DNA from: DASTPP01 sp035762175
GTDB taxonomy: Bacteria > Myxococcota_A > Polyangia > Polyangiales > Polyangiaceae
Direction: 5' to 3'
DNA length: 11,657 nt
Assembly (NCBI GenBank): GCA_035762175.1
Contig: DASTPP010000017.1
Location: 1-11,657, forward strand
Part shown: piece after piece, positions 7,099 to 11,657 of the stretch
Position numbering within the stretch: position 1 is the stretch's first letter
Layout of the letters: every line of letters begins with the position of its first letter
The notes under the pieces: generated by a model
Databases searched by the model: none
Told to the model about the DNA's origin: nothing
The model's input: the letters and a program-made list of their open reading frames with translations, nothing else
Program-made: the position numbers and the translations under genes

Positions 7099-7152
7099 CC
7101 CGCCGCACTCCGCCCCGGCCGCGGCCCCCCGCCGCACTCCGCCCCGGCCGCG
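7099..7152. repeat. 25-bp direct repeat, two copies
   Basis: Two identical 25-bp copies, 7099-7123 and 7128-7152, are offset by 29 bp and share the core CCGCCGCACTCCGCCCCGG. They directly follow the REP-like hairpin. They may be part of that element, a duplication scar, or binding sites for a regulator of the divergent genes. Confidence 0.75.
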
Positions 7153-7172
7153 CCGCCCCGCCCGCGCGGCGG

Positions 7173-7201
7173 TTCCTTCGTGCCCCCGGGGGTGCTAGAG
7201 C
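7173..7201 (+). promoter_or_regulatory. Candidate promoter, leaderless start of the parvulin gene
   Basis: TTCCTT (7173-7178), a 17-nt spacer, then TAGAGC (7196-7201), followed by 7 nt to GTG 7209. The predicted transcript start falls at or next to the start codon. Confidence 0.45.
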
Positions 7202-7208
7202 GAGGCCC

Positions 7209-8201
7209 GTGCGCACGTTGAGCCCCCTCCGCGGCCTCGCCGCCCTCGGCGCCCTCTCGGTCGGCCTCGCGCTCGCCCCGGCGGCCCGCGCCGTCGTCGT
7301 CGAGCGGGTCGTCGCCGTCGTCGGCGAGCAGGCCATCTTGCTCTCCGACCTGCGCCAGCGCTCGCGGCCCATCTTGGTGCAGCTGCACCGCCAGGTGCCG
7401 CCCGGGCCCCGGCGCGCCGCCGAAGAGAGCAAGATGTACCGCCAGCTGCTCGACCGCATGGTCGACGACCGGCTCGAGCAGGTCGCCGCCGACCGCGCCA
7501 AGATCGCCGTCACGGCCGAAGAGATCGACCGGGCCCTCGGCATCATCGCCGCGCGCGAGAAGATCAGCGTCGAGAAGCTGCTCGCCGAGGTCGGCCCCGG
7601 GCTCGGCCTGACGGTGCAAGAGTACCGCGACGAGGTGCGGCGGCAGATCCTCGAAGAGAAGCTCATCAATCTGCGCGTCTTGCCCCGCATCCGCATCACG
7701 CCCGAAGACGTGCGCGTCGGCTACCAGCAGCTGCAGCGCGAAGAGCGGCGCCAGCTCGGCTTCCGCGCCCAGTGGGTCGTGCTGCGCGTGCCCCCCGGCT
7801 CCTCGCCCGAGGCGCGCGAAGAGCGCCGCCGCCTCGCCGAGCAGCTCTCGGCCGAGGCGCGCGCGGGCGCCGACTTCGGCGCGCTCGCCCGCCGCTACTC
7901 CGACGACGCGCCGACCCGCCCCGAGGGCGGCGACCTCAAGCACGCCAAGCCCGGCGAGCTCGCCGCCCCCGTCGAAGAGGTCGCCTTCGCGCTCGAGGTC
8001 GGCGAGGTCTCCGCGCCCTTCGTCTTCGGCACCGACTTCATCATCTTGCGCCTCGCCGAGCGCGATCCGAGCTCGCTGCCCCCGCTCGCCCAGGCCCAAG
8101 ACGAGGTCGCCGCGCGCGTCTTCGCCGACCGGCGCGACAAGGCCAAGCGGCAGTGGCTCGACGAGCTCAAGAAGAGCGTCCACGTCGACGTGCGGCTCTG
8201 A
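7209..8201 (+). CDS. SurA-like periplasmic peptidyl-prolyl isomerase/chaperone with one parvulin domain
   Basis: The 330-residue protein has an N-terminal signal peptide (hydrophobic 9-23, then APAARA, predicted cleavage after Ala28), so it should act in the periplasm. Residues about 29-175 resemble the SurA N-terminal chaperone domain (VERVVAVVGEQAILLSDL; LLDRMVDDRLEQVAADR). A single parvulin (PPIC) domain follows at about 178-285, with ARAGADFGALARRYSDD and GGDL. The likely role is folding of outer-membrane proteins, known for SurA. E. coli SurA is about 430 residues with two parvulin domains; this short one-domain form is common elsewhere. Where canonical parvulins have GGDLGW, this one reads GGDLKHAK, so isomerase activity may be weak and the chaperone role dominant. 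The GTG start is supported by the signal peptide and by the promoter-like TAGAGC 7 nt upstream. Confidence 0.9.
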   Translation: MRTLSPLRGLAALGALSVGLALAPAARAVVVERVVAVVGEQAILLSDLRQRSRPILVQLHRQVPPGPRRAAEESKMYRQLLDRMVDDRLEQVAADRAKIAVTAEEIDRALGIIAAREKISVEKLLAEVGPGLGLTVQEYRDEVRRQILEEKLINLRVLPRIRITPEDVRVGYQQLQREERRQLGFRAQWVVLRVPPGSSPEAREERRRLAEQLSAEARAGADFGALARRYSDDAPTRPEGGDLKHAKPGELAAPVEEVAFALEVGEVSAPFVFGTDFIILRLAERDPSSLPPLAQAQDEVAARVFADRRDKAKRQWLDELKKSVHVDVRL

Positions 8202-8289
8202 CGCCGCGCGCCCACGCCGCCCTACAGCGCCGGCGCCCGAGCCCGGCCTCGACGCTTCTAGACCCACGGGCGCGCCGCCCCGCGTGCGC

Positions 8290-8295
8290 TACGCT
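8290..8295 (+). promoter_or_regulatory. Candidate -10 element of the zinc-ribbon/GIDE-like gene
   Basis: TACGCT (TANNNT) in the 138-nt spacer after the parvulin gene. Transcription near 8302 would give a leader of about 37 nt to ATG 8340. No -35 is evident. The ATG at 8297 just after it is out of frame. Confidence 0.35.
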
Positions 8296-8339
8296 GATGG
8301 CTCGTCCTCGACCTCGGGGTCGCCCCGGGTCGGGCGCCC

Positions 8340-9215
8340 ATGCGCACCGATTTTACCACCCTCTGCGCACGCTGCGTCGCCCGCTTCTCGCCGCTCGACG
8401 CCTGCCCGGGCTGCGGTAGCCGCGCGCTCTTCGACCTCGGCGACCCCTCCCTCTGGGATGACGCGCGCCGCGCCGTGATGGCCAGCCGCACCGGCCGCGG
8501 CGTCGCCCTCTGGTCGCCCTGGCCCGTCGCCTCGCTCGAGCCGGCGTCGCTGCCCACGCTCTCGCTCTGCCTCGCCTGGTCGTTCGGCTCGCTCCTGCCC
8601 GCCGCGCTGCCGCCCTCGCTCGTGTTTCCCGCCTGCCTCGCGTGGGTGTTCGGCGGGCTGACCACCGTCGGCTACGCCCTGCGCTCGGGGCGGCTGCGCC
8701 TGAACGTCGCGCCGACGCTCGCGCTCGAGAACCCCTACCCGGCGCGCGACGTCGACGCGTCGAACTACGTCTACGTCTCGGGGCGCGTGCGCGCCTCGGG
8801 CGGCCTCACCTCGCCGCTCGGGCGGCGCCCCTGCGTCGCCTTCCGCCTGACGGGCTTCAGCGACGTCGGGCCCCTCGACGACGCGGCCCTCGCCCCCTTC
8901 GAGCTCGTCGACGACGAGGGCCGCGTCTACGACGTCCGGGGCGGCGCCGGCACCGTCGTGCTGCCCTCGGGCCGCCCGCGCCCCGTGCGCTCGCCCGGCG
9001 ACGAGCTCGCCGCCTTCCTCGGCCCCCGCGCCCTCTTTCTCGACCCGAACCCGCCCTTCTGGCTCGCCGAGACCGTGCTCGAAGCGGGCGCGCGCGTCTC
9101 CGTCGCCGCCCGCCTCGACTGGGCCCCGGTCGAGCGGGCCTACCGCACCCCCGCCCGCCGCCCCGTGCTCGGCGACGCCCCCGACGCCCCGCTCATCGTC
9201 GCCCCGGCGACGTAG
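8340..9215 (+). CDS. Zinc-ribbon, two-helix membrane protein with GIDE-like domain
   Basis: A 291-residue protein of unproven function. Visible: a zinc ribbon at the extreme N-terminus (CARC at 9-12, CPGC at 22-25); two hydrophobic helices (about 68-90 and 92-113); then a soluble domain (about 125-225) reading YVSGRVRASGGLTSPLGRRP, CVAFRL and ELVDDEGR. That pattern resembles the GIDE domain of mitochondrial MULAN/MUL1 and its bacterial relatives (GxV, LtSPlsgrpCV, vxDxxG). The C-terminal part, with a repeated ARLDW/RPVLGDAPDAPL character, resembles the remainder of that domain. No RING finger is present; the zinc ribbon is at the other end. Probably an inner-membrane protein of envelope quality control or scaffolding, which is inference. 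It is convergent with the glycosyltransferase gene, with a 16-nt gap. ATG 8340 is chosen because the zinc ribbon starts immediately after it. Confidence 0.82.
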   Translation: MRTDFTTLCARCVARFSPLDACPGCGSRALFDLGDPSLWDDARRAVMASRTGRGVALWSPWPVASLEPASLPTLSLCLAWSFGSLLPAALPPSLVFPACLAWVFGGLTTVGYALRSGRLRLNVAPTLALENPYPARDVDASNYVYVSGRVRASGGLTSPLGRRPCVAFRLTGFSDVGPLDDAALAPFELVDDEGRVYDVRGGAGTVVLPSGRPRPVRSPGDELAAFLGPRALFLDPNPPFWLAETVLEAGARVSVAARLDWAPVERAYRTPARRPVLGDAPDAPLIVAPAT

Positions 9216-9231
9216 CGCGCTCGGGCTTCGT

Positions 9232-11298
9232 TCAATCGACGGCCACCCAGGGCACGATCTCGTCGACGAGCAGGTGCCCCCAGGGCCCCCCGCGCGCGTC
9301 GACCGCCTCGATCGTCGCGGCCTTGCCCCGGAGCGGCGCGACGTCCCAGACGTGGCGGGTGAGCGTCTCGCGGTCGCGCCCGGTGGCCGAGAAGGCGCGC
9401 TCGCCGTCGACGACGAGCGAGACGCGCAGGCGCTCGGGGTCGCGCCCGCCGCCGACGCGCACGACGAGCTTGTCGGCGTCGAGGACGAAGGGGCGCGAGA
9501 CGAGCCGCCCCGTGGCCTCGTCGCCGCGCTCGGGGTGGAACGAGTTGACGCAGCCGCCGGTCTGGCCCCGCACCGCGCCCTGGCCGGGCCGCCGCGCGGG
9601 CCCGGGCGCGGGCCCCTCGCCGAAGGCGTCGCCCTCGGCCGCGAAGCCCTCGTCGGCCCAGCGCGCGCGCTCGAACCGGAAGGCGCGCGCGAGGTCGTAG
9701 CGGCCCCGCCCCGCGAGCTCGTCGCGCGCCCAGATGCCGTCGACCCCGAACTCGGGCGGCAGATCGCCCCGGAGGTAATAGCCGTAGCGGGTGAAGTCTT
9801 CGTCGAGGAAGCCGAACTTGATGTACGTCGGCCGCTGCGCGGCGACGCGCTCGGGCGTCGCCCACTTCTCGTGCCCGGCCTGCCCCCGGCCGAAGCCCGG
9901 CACCTCTTGGCGGGCGACGACCGGGTCGATGACGCCCAGCAGGTCGACGACCCGATCGAACTCGCCGTAGAAGCCCGCCGCGCCGACGTCGCCGGCGGCG
10001 ATGCTCGCGCCGGGCGGCTTCTGGTCGCGCAGCCAGCGCATGAAGCGGCGGTTCCGGTCGCGCTCGCCGCCCCAGCGCTTGACCTCGTCGCGCACCGGGC
10101 CCCGCTCGTAGCCCGCCACGAACTCGCGCCGCAAGAGCGCCGCGAGCGCGGCCGCGGCGAGCGCGAAGGGCAGGCGCGCCGCGGGCCCCGGGCGCGGCCC
10201 CCAGCGGCGCAGGGCCGCGTCGAGCCCGGCGCCGGCGAGCAGCGCGAAGGCGGGTACGAGCACGAGCACGAAGCGGTGGCCCGGGTAGAAGTCGCCGCCC
10301 ACGGAGGCGACGTAGGCGAGGTGCAACGCGGCGTAGATCGCGAAGAGGCGCGCGGTGGGGTGCCCGAGCGCGAGCAGGCCGAGGCCGGCGAGCGCGGGCA
10401 CGCCCGACCGCTCTTCGAAAAAGCCCGCGACGTACGCGGCGCCGCGCGGCAGGGCGCCGAGCCCCGCGCCGGCGACCTTGAAGTAATACGCGTTGGGCAG
10501 CGGGGCGCCGTAATACGAAGCGCGCCAGGCGTAGTAGACCGCGTAGAGCCCGGCGCACGCCGCGAGCGCCTTCGCCGCCGCGCGCGCCCGGGCGAGCGCC
10601 CGCGCCCGCCCGGCCCCGCCCCGCCGCCGCGCCGCGAGCGCGCCCGCCCCCTCGCTCGCCCCGTAGGCGGCCGCGAAGAGCGCGCCGTCGGGCCGCGTCA
10701 GCAGCACGCCCGCGAGCGCCAGGCCCGCGAAGGGCCAGCGCCGCCCGGGGCCCTCGCGCCCGACCAGCCACGCCGCGAGCAGCGTCCAGAAGATGAGAAA
10801 GTGCCCCTCGAGCGCCATCGCCGCCCAGACGCCGTAGGCGGCGTCGACCGCGCAGAGCCCGAGCGCGAGCGCCGTCGGCAGCGGCGAGGCGCCCCAGATC
10901 TGGCGCCCGACGAGGTAGACGAGCACGACGTCGGCGGCCGCGAAGGCGACGCTCGCGCCCGACGCGGCCGCCACGAAGTCGGCGCCGAGGGCCCGGCTCG
11001 CGAGGTAGAGCGGCGCGAGGAAGGCCACCCACAAGAAGTTGGTATAGCCCTCGACCCGCTCGCCGACGTTGAACACCGCGCCCCGGCCGAGCGCGATGTT
11101 CTTCGCATACTGCAGCGAGATGAGCGCGTCGTCGACGACGTTGCGGTGGTAAAGCCGAAAGACGTGCGCGCCGTACGCGACGACGGCGAGGGCGGCGGCG
11201 GCGGCCAAGAGCGGGCCCGCGCCCCGGGCGGCGAGCGCGCGGCCGAGCCCGCCGCGAGCGGGCGCCCGCCCCGCCCGCGCGCCGAGACCAGACCGCAC
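9232..11298 (-). CDS. GT-C-type polytopic membrane glycosyltransferase with C-terminal beta-sandwich-like domain
   Basis: A 688-residue inner-membrane protein with about nine or ten hydrophobic helices between residues 29 and 390. The first external loop has NVVDDALISLQYAKN (Asp56-Asp57), then GERVEGYTNFLW; the acidic pair after helix 1 is the GT-C hallmark for polyprenyl-phosphate-sugar donors. LTRPDG, PNAYYFKV and GGDFYPGHRFVL follow in the order I recall from AftB-like arabinofuranosyltransferases and related bacterial proteins. The last ~100 residues (from GGCVNSFHPERG through VWDVAPLRGK to GGPWGHLLVDEI) look like a periplasmic beta-sandwich, possibly sugar-binding. Likely role: adding a sugar to an envelope glycan or glycolipid; donor and acceptor unknown. 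GTG 11298 is supported by a well-spaced promoter placing transcription at that codon. No glycan genes lie beside it. Confidence 0.82.
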   Translation of the reverse strand: MRSGLGARAGRAPARGGLGRALAARGAGPLLAAAAALAVVAYGAHVFRLYHRNVVDDALISLQYAKNIALGRGAVFNVGERVEGYTNFLWVAFLAPLYLASRALGADFVAAASGASVAFAAADVVLVYLVGRQIWGASPLPTALALGLCAVDAAYGVWAAMALEGHFLIFWTLLAAWLVGREGPGRRWPFAGLALAGVLLTRPDGALFAAAYGASEGAGALAARRRGGAGRARALARARAAAKALAACAGLYAVYYAWRASYYGAPLPNAYYFKVAGAGLGALPRGAAYVAGFFEERSGVPALAGLGLLALGHPTARLFAIYAALHLAYVASVGGDFYPGHRFVLVLVPAFALLAGAGLDAALRRWGPRPGPAARLPFALAAAALAALLRREFVAGYERGPVRDEVKRWGGERDRNRRFMRWLRDQKPPGASIAAGDVGAAGFYGEFDRVVDLLGVIDPVVARQEVPGFGRGQAGHEKWATPERVAAQRPTYIKFGFLDEDFTRYGYYLRGDLPPEFGVDGIWARDELAGRGRYDLARAFRFERARWADEGFAAEGDAFGEGPAPGPARRPGQGAVRGQTGGCVNSFHPERGDEATGRLVSRPFVLDADKLVVRVGGGRDPERLRVSLVVDGERAFSATGRDRETLTRHVWDVAPLRGKAATIEAVDARGGPWGHLLVDEIVPWVAVD

Positions 11299-11304
11299 CG
11301 GCGG

Positions 11305-11333
11305 CGGCTACCACCGCGCGCCAGACGCCGCAA
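11305..11333 (-). promoter_or_regulatory. Promoter of the glycosyltransferase gene, leaderless
   Basis: On the minus strand TTGCGG (11333-11328), an exact 17-nt spacer, then TAGCCG (11310-11305). The start codon GTG 11298 begins 7 nt past the -10, where transcription should start. This is the best -35/-10 pair in the window. Confidence 0.55.
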
Positions 11334-11340
11334 TTGCCCG

Positions 11341-11384
11341 CCCCGCCGCCCCTCCGGTGCCCCGCCGCCCCTCCGGTGCCCCGC
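11341..11384. repeat. Tandem 19-bp repeat, 2.3 copies
   Basis: The unit CCCCGCCGCCCCTCCGGTG is exactly duplicated head to tail (11341-11359 and 11360-11378), and a partial third copy runs to 11384, into the adjoining palindrome. It lies in the spacer between divergent genes. Confidence 0.8.
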
Positions 11385-11405
11385 GTCCCGCCGCGGCGGG
11401 ACGCG
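11382..11405. repeat. Perfect 24-bp palindrome
   Basis: Half-site CGCGTCCCGCCG is followed immediately by its exact reverse complement. With no loop it suits a dimeric repressor operator better than a terminator, although a cruciform or a stable RNA hairpin is possible. It lies 77 nt before ATG 11482 and 84 nt before GTG 11298 on the other strand. Confidence 0.7.
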
Positions 11406-11467
11406 CCATGGGGGCCGGCGCAGCCGGGCGGGTGATTTCATGCCAGACGCTCGCGCTTCGGCTCCGT

Positions 11468-11473
11468 TAGGCT
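11468..11473 (+). promoter_or_regulatory. Candidate -10, leaderless start of the right-edge gene
   Basis: TAGGCT lies 8 nt before ATG 11482 and is the same hexamer seen before ald. No convincing -35 lies 17 nt upstream. Confidence 0.45.
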
Positions 11474-11481
11474 ACGGCGCC

Positions 11482-11657
11482 ATGGCGGTAAAGCGACGCA
11501 GCACCCGACCCCCGGCGGCCGACGCCGGGGCGACCGCACGACGTACGGCGCGCGCCGAGGCGCCTCCGCGGGGCGCGCCCGCGCGCCGCGGCGCCCCGCC
11601 GGCCGCGAGCCCGGCGCCGCCGTCGCGCGGCGCCGCGCCCGCCGCGAGCCCGGCCCC
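11482..11657 (+). CDS. Start of an unidentified Ala/Pro/Arg-rich protein (C-terminus beyond window)
   Basis: From ATG 11482 the frame is open to the window edge, 58 codons. It starts MAVKRRSTRPPAADAG and continues as a basic, disordered-looking stretch rich in Ala, Pro and Arg with repeated RGAPA and PAASPAP-type segments. There is no signal peptide or recognisable domain. It could be a histone-H1-like or DNA-associated protein, or simply the disordered N-terminus of a larger enzyme or regulator; the visible part does not decide. Support for a real gene is the TAGGCT hexamer 8 nt upstream and the divergent arrangement with the glycosyltransferase gene. Open frames are common in such GC-rich DNA, so confidence is limited. 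Confidence 0.5.
   Translation, partial: MAVKRRSTRPPAADAGATARRTARAEAPPRGAPARRGAPPAASPAPPSRGAAPAASPA

Noticed and set aside
6970..7137. N-terminal extension of the phosphodiesterase to ATG 7137
   Set aside because: The extension translates the REP-like hairpin as LTPGPSPRGEG plus Arg-rich sequence. The family starts at the MRAFVAVNL region.
7059..8267. 402-codon minus-strand frame opposite the parvulin gene
   Set aside because: Asp/Gly/Leu-rich antisense shadow with no domain; the plus strand has a signal peptide and a parvulin domain.
8642..9700. Plus-strand frame overlapping the GIDE-like gene and the end of the glycosyltransferase gene
   Set aside because: Arg-rich shadow in another frame; both overlapping genes have clear domains.
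9140..11314. 724-codon minus-strand frame overlapping the glycosyltransferase gene
   Set aside because: Arg/Ala-rich with no membrane segments; the 688-residue frame has helices and conserved GT-C motifs.
11408..11470. 20-codon open frame starting ATG 11408 before the right-edge gene
   Set aside because: No Shine-Dalgarno; it starts at the palindrome's edge and its stop codon lies inside the candidate -10. Not distinguishable from chance.
1..11657. A dedicated multi-gene defence, secretion or biosynthetic system
   Set aside because: Strands alternate, most genes have their own promoter-like sequence, and functions are unrelated. I see no mobile element or effector-type gene to tie them together.

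Overview
The window is extremely GC-rich bacterial DNA with codon third positions almost always G or C. Codon use, Ala/Pro/Arg-rich proteins, a receiver-DUF4388 protein with long low-complexity linkers, and a single-parvulin SurA-like protein all suggest a Myxococcota (former deltaproteobacterial) genome. That assignment is inference from style, not from a marker gene. I saw no mobile element, CRISPR array, tRNA or rRNA.

Layout, left to right. (1) A large minus-strand regulator (1-3719) runs off the left edge. Its order is N-terminal helical segment, Pro/Ala-rich linker, degenerate receiver, canonical receiver, DUF4388-like domain, Pro/Tyr hexapeptide repeats, transmembrane helix and Ala/Pro tail. 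(2) Two minus-strand metabolic dehydrogenases follow: a LeuB-type isopropylmalate/isocitrate dehydrogenase family enzyme (3853-4935) and alanine dehydrogenase (4980-6092). (3) Next is a minus-strand LigT/ThpR-type RNA 2',3'-cyclic phosphodiesterase (6238-6957). (4) It is divergent from a plus-strand exported SurA-like parvulin (7209-8201); the spacer holds a REP-like hairpin element and a 25-bp direct repeat. (5) A plus-strand zinc-ribbon, two-helix membrane protein with a GIDE-like domain follows (8340-9215). (6) A convergent minus-strand GT-C-type membrane glycosyltransferase with a C-terminal beta-sandwich-like domain spans 9232-11298. (7) A divergent spacer with tandem 19-bp repeats and a perfect 24-bp palindrome leads to the start of an unidentified Ala/Pro/Arg-rich plus-strand gene (11482 to the right edge).

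The genes look like ordinary chromosomal housekeeping and envelope functions, mostly transcribed singly, rather than one dedicated system. The most coherent cross-gene signal is regulatory. TA dinucleotides are rare here, yet a TAGNNN/TANNNT hexamer sits 6-8 nt before the start codon of four genes (possibly a fifth), as expected for leaderless transcripts. Alanine dehydrogenase instead has a ~50-nt leader and a perfect Shine-Dalgarno. The best single-protein leads are the regulator's architecture, the altered first HxTx motif in the phosphodiesterase, the altered cofactor-site residue in the LeuB-type enzyme, and the zinc-ribbon/GIDE-like protein.
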